From contig NC_092354.1 in the NCBI RefSeq assembly GCF_963676685.1, positions 72,466,178-72,530,177 on the forward strand: a DNA stretch of 64,000 bases, given 5' to 3'. The position numbers and the translations under genes are program-made. Positions 45,856 to 56,257 of the stretch are shown here, piece after piece (the first letter of the stretch is position 1; every line of letters begins with the position of its first letter). Below the pieces are notes generated by a model. It did no database searches and was not told the origin of the DNA. It saw nothing but the letters and a program-made list of their open reading frames with translations. The DNA comes from Mytilus edulis (taxonomy: Eukaryota > Mollusca > Bivalvia > Mytilida > Mytilidae).

Positions 45856-46392
45856 AGATTCAAAAGTACAGGTCAGATTTTGTCGAATCAATCAGTACGA
45901 GGACAGTATGATTCATCTTTGTCACAAGTTAGTTTCATTGTTATCCAATGAAAGTCTTCCATGCGTGCGTTGCGAGCATATCGGATACATATTATTTCGG
46001 TGCGTTCATTATGAAATTTGCTAAATGTTATATATGTGAACAATCATTTTGATACTTAGCTATTTGATTACGGCATTGTTTATTAAAACCTTATTTGATT
46101 AGTTTCGCACTAAAGTGATTGTATTTCCTCGAAATAAGTGCATGTATTTAAAAAAAAAATGTTCCGTCTCTTTACAAGGAAATAGATGAATTATTTCTAT
46201 TTCATATTTTCCTTCGAAACAATTAAATTTCAATTGTTAGTAAACTTAAAGATATTGCATCAAAATTATTCAAACGGGGAATGATAAAAGCTTTGTTTGC
46301 ACTAAAAATATATGTTAACTGTTTGCAATTCTCTACGCACACGATACTTTCTTAAATAACTGAATGCCAAAGAACTTCAATTGCTACTTGCA

Positions 46393-46789
46393 AAAGGAGT
46401 AGGTCCAGTAAGACCCCTTTTTGGCCCCAAGATATAGCAGTTTTACAAAACTGTTAAAATGTAAACTTTTAGTTATTTATTTGAAAGCAGAATAAATATG
46501 GGATCTTTTTGACAATACAATGCACATATATCGGGTATTAGCATTATTAAGTCATGCTAAATTACTGAAATCTTCACAATTTTAGCGTTTTAGTTAAATT
46601 GTACACGTTTTCCGTCACATTTGAGCTTGAATCGGAACGTTTTTAATGACTAAATCACTTAAAATCTTTTACATAAACTAATTGAATCAAATGAAATAGA
46701 CACTTAAGATTTTAAAAAGTGTCCAAAATCTTTCGTCAGATGAATCTGAAATTTGAGCCCAAAATCGGCCCTTAACGGACGTACTCTTT
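46393..46789. mobile_element. TIR element M, internally deleted copy
   Basis: The ends are inverted repeats (AAAGGAGTAGGTCCAGTAAG at left; GGCCCTTAACGGACGTACTC at right). The body is nearly collinear with 54029-54612 (GCAGTTTTACAAAA, GCACATATATC, AAGTCATGCTAAATTACTGA, TTTGAGCTTGAATCGGA, ATCTTTCGTCAGATGAA) but lacks about 190 bp, corresponding to the inner hairpin of the other copy. Confidence 0.75.
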
Positions 46790-47700
46790 TGAATCATATT
46801 ATAATGTTTGAAAGGAAAGTCAATGTAGACAAGACCAAAAGCATGATTGTTTGCAGTGGTAGACAGCCTGTTAATCTTAGATTCAATTTTGATAACTCTG
46901 ACTTAGAAATTGTTTATGAGTTTAGTTATCTTGTGATTTTTTTTTTAATGGTCATTTAAAGCAAATAAGGAGCAACTCGCAAAAAAATCTACGATAGCCA
47001 TGTATGACGTTATCAAAAAGGGGAGAAAGCATGGATTTTCAATAATTAATTAGATTAATTTGATAAATTGGTTAAACTTCTTTTACTTTAAGGCTGTAAA
47101 ATAAAGGGATTTGGAAATAATGATATATTAGAAATGGTTCATTTGAAATTGTGTAAACTTATTCTCCATCTAAAATCTTCTACCCCACATTGTGTTGTAT
47201 ATGGGGAATTAAGGTATTAGTTTTGATATCAAAGTTCGAATGATTTGATACTAGTAAACTATCAGCAATAACATACAAATTAATGCTTAGTTTATCTTAT
47301 GGAAATAATGTTAAGTTTTTTGGGGGAAGAAATGTATAGAAACTTTTCTAATTGAAACTGTTCTACCACTCAAAAAAATTGAATTACCGCTTTTTTAAGA
47401 AACATTTTGGATGTATGGTTATTTCAAACTTTTTTAAATGAAATTCGGTTAAAGAATGCTGTAAAACATCTCTCCAAGATCAATTTAAACAAGCATGATA
47501 CTCAAATTCTCAAACGACCTCAAAACATTAAATTACCGCCTTTCTTAAGAACCTTTTGGATTCGAAAAGTATGCATACATTTTGGAACCTCGTGATATTT
47601 ATACTTATGTCAATATAGATTAATTAACCACAGATTACCGATACAAAGTGGTACATGGAAAAACAATTCAGACAGATAAAAAAAATATGCGAATTATGTA
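46790..47700 (+). pseudogene. Old LINE remnant
   Basis: Translated pieces resemble the C-terminal half of LINE-B ORF2: KVNVDKTKSMIVCSGRQPVN (46818) against NIDKTKILIFSKG; a KEQLAKKSTIAMYDVIKKGR stretch (46965); and INHRLPIQSGTWKN (about 47625) against MNHKLPIENGRWQN. Many stops and shifts. It is truncated on the left by TIR element M. Confidence 0.6.
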
Positions 47701-48576
47701 GCAACTTTACCTGACCATATAGGAAAATAGGTATTTAGTCGGATCTTAACACGTACTTGTGATTTGGTTAAAACCGCTTTTGTTCAAAATATACGAAGAA
47801 ATGTCGAAATGTTCAGGACTTAATTAAATCCGTATTTCGGTAGGATGGTGCAAGCATACGATTTTTATTGTGTCTTACACTTTGAGAAGCGAATAATCTT
47901 CAACTACTTTATTCAAATATTGTGTAAAAACGTTAATTTTGAGCTATGAAAGTCAAGTGGCTCGAGTATTTTTCTGAGGAAGTTTTAAAAAATTGCAAAG
48001 AAATATTTTTACATTGGGTTAGCTTTCATTAGTCTTAACTATCTACAGATTAACAACTTTTGGTTATATTTATAATTTAGAATCATCATTGAAGGTGGGG
48101 GACGATTTCGCAGATAATTAATTATATTGATGTGCCATTTGTATGCAAGAGTGACATTTCGTTGTATTATGTGCCAATTCAAAAAAGTTATGCGAGTATT
48201 CTCTCCCCTTAACAGGTTCATTATTTTATAATTAAGTTTAGGTTTCTGATATAATTTTGAATAATTACAAAATGTATCAATTCAATATATTTCAGTTTTT
48301 GTTATTGGTGTATCAAAAACATTGATGTACGAATATAATTTCATAAATTTGAAACGTTTAAAATGATTACATACCAATATAAAGAACCTGTCATCATTTT
48401 TGAAAAAGACTATGAACGAAAATCGATTTATTTATCTTCCCTTGGTGACAGATTGATTGGGAAATGAACCAGCGTAATATAATGGTTATCACAGAGAGGG
48501 ACCAGCAAGCAATTTTTAATTGTAGCCTATTCAACGTTAAAACAATTTTCCACTATAAATTTTGATTTCCGGTACG
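47701..48576. other. Non-coding stretch before LINE-B
   Basis: AT-rich; may hold more of the old LINE but I could not align it. The true 5' end of LINE-B may lie in this stretch or shortly after it. Confidence 0.4.
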
Positions 48577-48848
48577 TTGTTGAGGAAGCAGCACGCAAAA
48601 TTCGCTCTTGAACAAAATCGCTACAAGATTGAATATAATCAGCCGAACAACTTAAAAAAACGATATAAAAACGGTAAGAAGATTTCGCTTGATATTAACT
48701 CTGATCTTTATGTGATTTTTTGGTCCTATTCTCTTAAAACCGTTTTCTACAAAAACTTATGCAAAACAAGAAGGAACCTGTATCTAGTCATAACGTCACT
48801 ATACGTCGGAACAATTGATAACAATCGGATAACCAAAGCAACGTCAAA

Positions 48849-49823
48849 ATGGCCGCAAATACCCAACAAACCGACGATGAATTATCGGGAAACCTCTTGT
48901 ATGACAAAGATGCTAGAGTTATCCTAATGGAGATCCTGAAGTCGCTACGAGTCCTAACGGATAGGATCGAGAAAATAGAGATAGAAGTACAAAAAATCGA
49001 TGGCATAAAGGAAGGCCTGTCAAATTTGTCTACAAGAGTACAGTCAAATGAGGAAACAATTGTCGAGATCCAAGACCGAAATAGGAAAGTTGAAGAAAGT
49101 GTTGAAAAAATGGGTCAGATCGTTCATACTGTAGTAGACAAATATTCAGCAAATACTGAAGAGATATCTCAAATAAAAGACAGGATGAAGACGATAGGGG
49201 AGGAAAATGGAAATGTCTCAAACATAATCATTCAGGAATTAAAAGCCGAAGTGTTAGACTTAAAATGCAGAAGCATGAGCGATAACCTAGTATTCTCCGG
49301 GTTAGCGTTTCAGCGGGAAGAATCGTGCAAATTGAAAATTCAGAACTTTTTATTAAACGAACTGGACATACCGTATAACGTAAATCTCGGTAGCGTTCAT
49401 CGATTTGGAAAACCCGGACTGAACGGAGCCCGTCCTATTGTAGCCAAATTTATCCACAGAGATGAGCTTGAAGATGTACTTAAAAATACATTCAAGCTGA
49501 AAGGGAAAACATTTGGGATAAGCGAACAATTCCCGATCGAAATTGAAAGAAAACGGAAAGAACTCTACCCTGTAATGAAGATGACCAAGAATGAGGGTAA
49601 AAAAGTAAAACTTGTAAGAGATAAATTATATATCAATGGAAAACCGCATGTATCACCCGACACAAAACGAAACGGCACTGAATATAGGGATGTTCTACTG
49701 CGTCAAGCCCAACAAAATTCGCATAGAAACAAAACTGCAAATGAACGCCCTTTTAAAAGGTCCCGACAGGAATCTGGAAACAATGACGCAATTAATGAGG
49801 CAACCATAACCACGCAACTGTAG
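48849..49823 (+). CDS. LINE-B ORF1 protein (324 residues)
   Basis: The N-terminal half (about residues 20-145) is a long charged heptad region typical of the trimerising coiled coil of LINE ORF1 proteins. About residues 145-235 resemble the RNA-binding (RRM-like) and C-terminal domains: DNLVFSGLAF, LGSVHRFGKPGLNGARPIVA, and GISEQFPIEIERKRKELYPV. The last 60 residues are polar and basic. The start at 48849 is chosen because the upstream frame closes and homology-like features begin there. ORF1 proteins package the LINE RNA. It ends with TAG followed by GAC GGG. Confidence 0.85.
   Translation: MAANTQQTDDELSGNLLYDKDARVILMEILKSLRVLTDRIEKIEIEVQKIDGIKEGLSNLSTRVQSNEETIVEIQDRNRKVEESVEKMGQIVHTVVDKYSANTEEISQIKDRMKTIGEENGNVSNIIIQELKAEVLDLKCRSMSDNLVFSGLAFQREESCKLKIQNFLLNELDIPYNVNLGSVHRFGKPGLNGARPIVAKFIHRDELEDVLKNTFKLKGKTFGISEQFPIEIERKRKELYPVMKMTKNEGKKVKLVRDKLYINGKPHVSPDTKRNGTEYRDVLLRQAQQNSHRNKTANERPFKRSRQESGNNDAINEATITTQL
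49821..49823 (+). promoter_or_regulatory. In-frame TAG between LINE-B ORF1 and ORF2, candidate readthrough site
   Basis: The codons ACG CAA CTG TAG GAC GGG TCG join two long frames of the same phase. No other stop intervenes before the endonuclease. Readthrough is inference; a simple nonsense mutation of a fused protein, or stop-dependent reinitiation, would look the same in one copy. Confidence 0.5.
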
Positions 49824-52800
49824 GACGGGTCGAGAGAGTCCTCGAAAAATCAGAATGATAAGTTAAATTATTTAAATCTTACTTGTATTAATTGTTGTCG
49901 AATTAAATCAAAACTCAAATATCCTGAATTTACGGAACTGCTGTATAAAACGGACATTGCTGGCATTGTAGAAACAAAATTAGACAATATCGATGATATA
50001 CAATTACAGGGTTATGAATTGATTTATAAAAACAGAAATAAAATTGGCAAAAGAAGATCGGGGGGTTTAGCTGTAGCGTACAAAAACCATCTCAAAGAAA
50101 ATATTGAATATATTAAAACTGAAAGTAAATTTGTTTTGTGGTGTAAAATATCGAAAGTAATAAATATATCAGATGACATTCTTTTGGGAATTATTTACAT
50201 CCCCCCTGAATATACTTCATATTCATCCATTGATGCAATAAACGAAATTGAGATGGAATTATTCGAACTATCACATAGGTTTTCAAAATGTTTACTTGTT
50301 GGTGATTTTAACGCAAGAACCGGGTCCGAGGATGATTTTATATTTGTTCCCGACAGTGAATCTCATGTCGTGGATATCGAAAATAAACAAATAAATGCTG
50401 TTTGCAATTTAGACCAGTATGACTTCTCTCGCAAAAGGAACAGTAGAGATAAAAACAAGAATAGATTTGGAAATCAACTAATAGAATTTTGCAAGGGAAA
50501 TAACTTCTTCATCATGAATGGGAGAACTCTAGGTGACATAGATGGAAAGTTCACATGCCGAAATTCAAGCGTTGTTGATTATTGCCTGTGCAGCGCAGAA
50601 CTTATCAAACATTTTACCGATTTTAAAGTACTTGATTTTTCAAGCCTCTATTCAGATGTTCATTCCCCAATCGAGATATCGCTGAAACAAACAGATCAAG
50701 AAGTTAGCACCAAATATAGCGATGATACTAGAACAAATGAACAAAAAATAAAAAATTGGACTAATGAAAAATCACACAAATTCTTAGAATGCTTGAACCT
50801 TACAGAAATAGAAAATATTAATTCTGAAATTGATGGCACGACAGTAGTGACGCAAGAAACAGTAGATACGATAATAGGTAAAATAGGCAAAGTGTTAATA
50901 AATTCAGCAAGAAACACTTTTGGGTTTAAAGTCTGTGCAGGAAAGAAGTCAGAACATAGAAAAAATAAACCATGGTTTGACCATGACTGCAAAACCGCTA
51001 GGTCAGAATTCCGTAAGATGAAACGAAATAAAAATAAGTCACCGTTCCACAGAGCACTTGTGTTAGATGCCGAGAAGAGATATAAAAATACAATGAACAA
51101 AGCACATAAGAAATACAGAAGCGATTTCCGAAAGAAAATGGATGATCTAAAGCAAAATGATGGTAAGGAATTTTGGCGACTTCTTAATGGAAACAAAAGT
51201 ACAGCTCAGCCCAAGATTGATTTCGACAAATTAGTCTCATATTTCAAAGAGTTAAACAGTGATCTGAGAGATGATACAGAAAATCAACAAATTGAAAGTA
51301 ATATTTCCCATGAAGAAATAAACGATGAGTTAAATAGCAGAATTACAAAACATGATATTCTTAAAGCGCTGAAAAATCTGAAAAATAACAAAGCATGCGC
51401 CGAAGACAAACTGATTAATGAATATTTAAAAACATCAGCTCATGTTCTTATCGACATATATATGAAAATTTTCAACCTAGTTTTCGACTCCGGAAAAATC
51501 CCAAAACAATGGGTCCAAGGAATGATAAAACCTGTCTACAAGAACAAAGGTAACAAACGCAACCCCAAAAATTACAGACCAATAACTATTGTGAGCTGTT
51601 TCGGAAAAGTCTTTACAGCGGTATTAAATGAACGCCTTAAAAAATTCTCAGAACAAACATCTCTTCTTAAAGAAAATCAAAATGGTTTCCGAGAAAAATA
51701 CTCAACAATTGATTGCGCGTTTCTTCTGAACTCTCTAATTGAAGTTTTACAACACTCAAAAAAGAAACTATTTTGCGCATGTGTAGACTTCGAAAAGGCC
51801 TTCGATACGGTTAATCGTAATTTCTTATGGTTTAAAATGTTGAACAGCAATATAAAGGGGAAAATGTTTAATACTATTTTCAGCATGTACCAGAATATTA
51901 AATCCAGCTTGAGCTATAATGGTCAAATTTGTGAACCGTTCGCTTGTGAAATCGGTGTCAGACAAGGAGAAAATCTGTCACCGTTTTTATTTTCTTTATT
52001 CTTGAATGACCTAGAAGACTATCTCATCTCAGAAAATGTTTTAGGCATGAACACAATTAGTAAAGATATAGAAGAAAAACTTGGAACTTTAATGAAATTA
52101 TTCATAATTCTCTACGCAGATGACACTGTAATCCTGGCAGAATCACCTGACCAACTGCAACATGCACTTAACAAATTTAAAAAGTATTGCGAAACCTGGA
52201 AGATGCGAGTAAATATTGATAAAACTAAGATCTTAATTTTTTCAAAAGGAAGAACAACAAACCCTCAACTTTTCCGATTCAACAATCATCTTATTGAAAC
52301 TGTAAAACACTTTAACTACTTAGGAATTATTTTCAGCAAAACAGGCAGCTTTAAACAATGCAAACAAAATCTAAAGGACAAAGCAATAAGTGCAATGTAC
52401 GAAATTTTAAGGAAGGGAAGAATTCACAATTTATCAATTAAATGCCACGTAGACTTATTTGACATACTGGTAAAACCTATTCTGCTTTATGGATGCGAAA
52501 TATGGGGTTACGAAAACATAGATATACTAGAAAGAGTTCAAACTAAATTTTTTAAGCTACTTTTACATCTTAAGCCATCTACTCAAAACGACTTCATTTA
52601 CGGAGAATTGGGTCGGTATCCCCTAGAAATAGATATCAAAACTAGAATTATATCTTATTGGACAAAGTTGATTACCGGTAAAGAAAGTAAGCTCGCTGCT
52701 GTCATGTTTAGATACCTTTTAAAGTTATCACAAGAAACAACATTTCGATCGCGATCATTAGACAAGATGAAAAGTATTCTAGACAATTGTGGATTCTCTT

Positions 52801-53291
52801 ACTTATGGTCATTCCAAAACACATCACCTAACATTAAATCTACAATTAAACAAAGACTAGAAGATCAGTTTAAACAGTCATGGACAGGAAAGGTAAACGA
52901 TTCGCCGAAAGCCCTGAATTATCGCCTGTACAAGACATCACACAATTTCGAACACTACCTTAACGTACTTGATGATAAAGATATAATAACAATGTCGCGG
53001 TTTAAGACAATGAACCATAAACTGCCGATTGAAAATGGCAGATGGCAAAACATTCCCCGAGAACAGAGAAAGTGTCCGTTATGCAGAGTTGCGATAGGTG
53101 ATGAATACCACTATGTAATGGAATGCAGCAGTCTCCTGACAGATAGAACACTACATATTGACAATAAATACCTAACGAACTGTAATGTTATAAAATTTAA
53201 TACTATTAATATGAACCAAAAACAGAAATCGAAACTCCGAAAATTGTGCCAATTTATTAGAATTATAAATGACAAACTGGATTCTCTCTGA
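49824..53291 (+). CDS. LINE-B ORF2 protein: endonuclease and reverse transcriptase (about 1155 residues)
   Basis: Open from directly after the ORF1 stop, in the same frame. The first ATG is only at 50019. AP-type endonuclease motifs: TCINCCRIKSKL (about 49882), GIVETKLDN (about 49957), LVGDFNARTG (about 50297), VVDYCLCS, SDVHSPIEI (about 50655). Reverse transcriptase: NYRPITIVSCFGK (about 51570), QNGFREKYSTIDCAF, VDFEKAFDTVN (about 51783), GVRQGENLSPFLFSLFLND (about 51955), YADDTVILAES (about 52115), NIDKTKILIFSKG. A CPLCRV...EYHYVMEC zinc motif is near the C terminus (about 53075). Starting at 50019 would remove the first two endonuclease motifs including the catalytic Glu, so translation most likely reaches it by TAG readthrough or by non-AUG/reinitiation. 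Confidence 0.85.
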   Translation, partial: DGSRESSKNQNDKLNYLNLTCINCCRIKSKLKYPEFTELLYKTDIAGIVETKLDNIDDIQLQGYELIYKNRNKIGKRRSGGLAVAYKNHLKENIEYIKTESKFVLWCKISKVINISDDILLGIIYIPPEYTSYSSIDAINEIEMELFELSHRFSKCLLVGDFNARTGSEDDFIFVPDSESHVVDIENKQINAVCNLDQYDFSRKRNSRDKNKNRFGNQLIEFCKGNNFFIMNGRTLGDIDGKFTCRNSSVVDYCLCSAELIKHFTDFKVLDFSSLYSDVHSPIEISLKQTDQEVSTKYSDDTRTNEQKIKNWTNEKSHKFLECLNLTEIENINSEIDGTTVVTQETVDTIIGKIGKVLINSARNTFGFKVCAGKKSEHRKNKPWFDHDCKTARSEFRKMKRNKNKSPFHRALVLDAEKRYKNTMNKAHKKYRSDFRKKMDDLKQNDGKEFWRLLNGNKSTAQPKIDFDKLVSYFKELNSDLRDDTENQQIESNISHEEINDELNSRITKHDILKALKNLKNNKACAEDKLINEYLKTSAHVLIDIYMKIFNLVFDSGKIPKQWVQGMIKPVYKNKGNKRNPKNYRPITIVSCFGKVFTAVLNERLKKFSEQTSLLKENQNGFREKYSTIDCAFLLNSLIEVLQHSKKKLFCACVDFEKAFDTVNRNFLWFKMLNSNIKGKMFNTIFSMYQNIKSSLSYNGQICEPFACEIGVRQGENLSPFLFSLFLNDLEDYLISENVLGMNTISKDIEEKLGTLMKLFIILYADDTVILAESPDQLQHALNKFKKYCETWKMRVNIDKTKILIFSKGRTTNPQLFRFNNHLIETVKHFNYLGIIFSKTGSFKQCKQNLKDKAISAMYEILRKGRIHNLSIKCHVDLFDILVKPILLYGCEIWGYENIDILERVQTKFFKLLLHLKPSTQNDFIYGELGRYPLEIDIKTRIISYWTKLITGKESKLAAVMFRYLLKLSQETTFRSRSLDKMKSILDNCGFSYLWSFQNTSPNIKSTIKQRLEDQFKQSWTGKVNDSPKALNYRLYKTSHNFEHYLNVLDDKDIITMSRFKTMNHKLPIENGRWQNIPREQRKCPLCRVAIGDEYHYVMECSSLLTDRTLHIDNKYLTNCNVIKFNTINMNQKQKSKLRKLCQFIRIINDKLDSL

Positions 53292-53479
53292 TGTTAACCT
53301 GTCGGCTATACTGATCATACCGTTGTAAAAAAACTCATATTTAATGCTTCCTCAACAAATGTACTTATATGTAACGTAATGTAAACTAATGTGTTTTTCT
53401 GTATACCTTTGTCCAACTTAGGTGATACCAGAATAAATGATATATATAAACGAATGTTACTTTATACAAATATAAGGAC

Positions 53480-53690
53480 TTTGTTAGCTAAATCTACAAA
53501 TTTTATTAGATATTATGATTTTTTATTGCAATAGATTAATATGCTAAATTATGTGACTTAAAACATCTTGGAGGTGAATTCCATTATGTGATGAAGTGTA
53601 AATTAATGGTTATAAAAAGACAAAAGTAAATTGATAAAAATATATTGAATATCGAAATATAATTCAATTTAAAGGAAGGTCGAAAGATAC
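53480..53690 (+). pseudogene. Degenerate LINE C-terminal fragment
   Basis: Translates in pieces to LKHLGGEFHYVMKCKLMVIK followed by RQK, similar to IGDEYHYVMECSSLL of LINE-B. Stops follow. It could be the tail of the old LINE at 46790, with LINE-B inserted within it, but the break is not clean enough to prove that. Confidence 0.45.
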
Positions 53691-53871
53691 TAGAGAGACC
53701 GTCAAACTCATAAATCAAAAATAAACTCTCAACGACATGGCTAAAAATGTAAATGACAAACAAACAAACAAACAATAGTACACACGACACAACATAGAAA
53801 ACTAAAGAATAAAGAACACGAACCCCACCAAAAACTATGGGTGATCTTAGGTGCTTCGAAAGAGTAAACAT
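53690..53871 (-). repeat. Penelope-like element 3' repeat, partial
   Basis: Minus-strand copy of the 3' repeat seen at 13000-13250, 27100-27345 and 32230-32440; it retains LRSPIVFGGVRVLYSLVFYV and an IYEFDG segment in a 95-codon frame that is not a host gene. Confidence 0.6.
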
Positions 53872-54028
53872 TAATTAATTTAAGTAAGTAACGAATATGA
53901 CAAAAACAGTCATGTTTTAAAAAGTAATGTACATCTATAAGGCATATTAATTCATCTGTGTATTCTCCAAGCTAAATTCAACTTAGATTTTTTAAGTAGT
54001 ATACTAATTATGTTTATTCTAATTCATG

Positions 54029-54612
54029 AAGGAGTAGGTTCAGTAAGACCCCTTTTTGGCCCCAAAATATAGCAGTTTTACAAAATTGTTAAAATGTAAA
54101 CCTTTAGTTATTTATTGGACAGTAGAATGCTTCTGCTACATACATATGGGCTGTTTTTTGACAATACAATGCACATATATCCGGTACTAGCACCATTAAG
54201 TCATGCTAAATTACTGAAATCCTCATAATTCTAGCATTTTAGTTAAATTTTAGACGGTTTTCGTGTAAAACGAAAGTGGCCGCATTCGTGTTCATCCTTA
54301 ATATTGAAATGTAAGTTGTATTTTATGATAATACATAATATATATAAAGGTTGAGGAGGAACACGGATGCGGCCACTTTCATTTTTACCAAAAACCATCT
54401 GAAAAGTGACATTTTTCGGCATATTAGGTAGATTTTTCATATTTGAGCTTGAATCGGATCATTTTTAATGACTAAATCTGTTAAAATATTTCACATAAAC
54501 TAATTAATTCAAATAAAATAGACACTTAAGTGTTTAAAAAGTGGTCAAAATCTTTCGTCAGATGAACCTGAAATTTGAGGCCAAAATCGGTCCTTACCGG
54601 ACCTACTCCTTT
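54029..54612. mobile_element. TIR element M, longer copy with inner hairpin
   Basis: The terminal inverted repeats of about 31 bp are AAGGAGTAGGTTCAGTAAGA (left) and GTCCTTACCGGACCTACTCC (right). Inside, 54252-54293 and 54358-54400 form a second, 42-bp imperfect inverted repeat whose best part is GAAAGTGGCCGCATTCGTGT. The copy at 46393 has lost exactly the region around this hairpin. No coding capacity; the class is unknown. Confidence 0.75.
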
Positions 54613-54920
54613 GATATTTATTACATGTAACTTCTGTTTACCATTCTATTGACGAACGTTTATCAGAACAAAGATTTATAATAAATAAAACGTTTTGTCA
54701 TTGAATACAATTATTGTTCTAGAAATCACCTAGAAATCTTCCTTTTGGTATTACATTTATAAAATGTAAAGTTTAAATGAGAGAAATGACAACAGTTAAA
54801 AGTTATCTGACTGGAGTGAATAAATCTTTGTTTTATTGATCATGTGCATCGTCACAATACAATTATAGTCCAGCTGGTCATTACTGGTGACCTTGGCATC
54901 GTCACAAATGAACAACTGAG

Positions 54921-55957
54921 TTGTTAGCCAAGAGACCAAAATATAGAATTCCCCAGCTCATCAACTGGAAAAAGATCTTCAGTTTACTGATGGATGCGGT
55001 TGAGGACTATGCAAGAAAATGGGTAAAGCGCGAACCAGACGAACCAGAACTTGAAACTTTGTCTGAATGGAACAAAGCTATTCGATCAAGCATTCATAAG
55101 CGCATTTACTACGATGTACTATGAGCACAATATTTACTAACCCTTTCAAGAATCCGGATGTTGTGGATGCTTATCCTCTTTCCAAGATAAATATGTCGTA
55201 GTTCCAGCAGAAAAGCCTTCAATTATGTTGTCTTCATATGTAAAAATCATTATTTGCAATGTCTCACAACAGAGCTAGGAATAAATAGAACAACTGATAA
55301 TCTGACATATTCTTTAATATCATTTACTTATAATACTCGAAATGGCAAGTGGGGCACACGGTAACGGAGCATTTGAATATAAAAAGACAAATGAAACTCC
55401 TGAGACTGATTTAAATATTCTTCTGGCTAAAGCGGTCTTAGCTGCCTGTTCCAAATAAAAAATGAAATAAAATAAATAGATAAATAAATAAAGTATATAT
55501 TCATAATTATTAAACATTAATATTTTTTTTTTCAGAATGGAAACTAAAAATGAATACATTCATCTGTTCGACACCCCTGGTTTTTGCATAGATAACATGC
55601 CGTGCATGTATTTATATATATATAGTTGTAGATGAATGGGCAATCAAGGCTCCCGATAATTTATCCACTCGCTCTCAATTATTAAATAAAGAATGGGCTA
55701 CTAAAAATAATTTAGTTGTAATCGATAATTTATGTACCTTAGTCGAATTGGAATAAATCCTTGATGATATTTGTAAAGCTAGAATAATAAGACAATGCCA
55801 TTACGTAACTTTCATGAAATTATGTCACAAATTAAAAGTCGAGGACGATTTTATAAAAAGACTCTTACCTCTTGAAGAAATAAATTTTGACAACCTTTCC
55901 GATTTTAATCACGCGCTATACATAATGACAAGAACCAAATATATAGGTTATTAAAGC
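54921..55957 (+). pseudogene. Unrecognised broken coding pieces
   Basis: 54921-55124 is open for 67 codons (PQLINWKKIFSLLMDAVEDY ... SEWNKAIRSSIHKRIYYD). 55628-55957 is open apart from one stop (DEWAIKAPDNLSTRSQLLNK ... LPLEEINFDNLSDFNHALYI). Both have ordinary coding composition, unlike the AT-rich flanks. A poly-pyrimidine AG acceptor precedes 55536. I do not recognise either. They could be exons of one decayed gene or internal proteins of the retroelement whose envelope-like remnant follows. Confidence 0.35.
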
Positions 55958-56257
55958 ATATTTTCATCCAGAAAATGGGTATACAATATAAAGAGGAATA
56001 TGCCTCTAATTATAATGTCTTGAAACGAGTCTAAATCATATAAGTAAAAGGCCAGACTTTTATTTTAAATACATATTCTTTTCCAAGAATGACGAAGCTT
56101 GGAATATTCTCCAGTAATATTTGTTGCATAAGTTTAAGAACTGTTTGAGTTCATTAATCCTCCCTCATTTTCACAAACGGATGTGATATAACCAGTCCAA
56201 ACTCTGCTTGAAATAAAATAATAATAAATAATTTATAAATAAATGTTATTTTTCAGA

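Larger units (their letters stand above)
48577..53460 (+). mobile_element. LINE-B: apparently intact non-LTR retrotransposon
   Basis: It contains ORF1 (48849-49823), a single TAG, and an ORF2 with all endonuclease and reverse-transcriptase motifs, without frameshifts. The limits are approximate. A perfect 14-bp inverted repeat, TTGTTGAGGAAGCA at 48577-48590 and TGCTTCCTCAACAA at 53345-53358, brackets the coding part. No tail repeat or target duplication was found, so both ends are uncertain by 100 bp or more. Gene order and motifs fit an L1-like or jockey/CR1-like APE-type LINE. Confidence 0.85.

Noticed and set aside
50019-50021. ATG at 50019 as the natural start of LINE-B ORF2
   Set aside because: It would remove the first two endonuclease motifs, including the catalytic glutamate, which are intact just upstream in the same frame.
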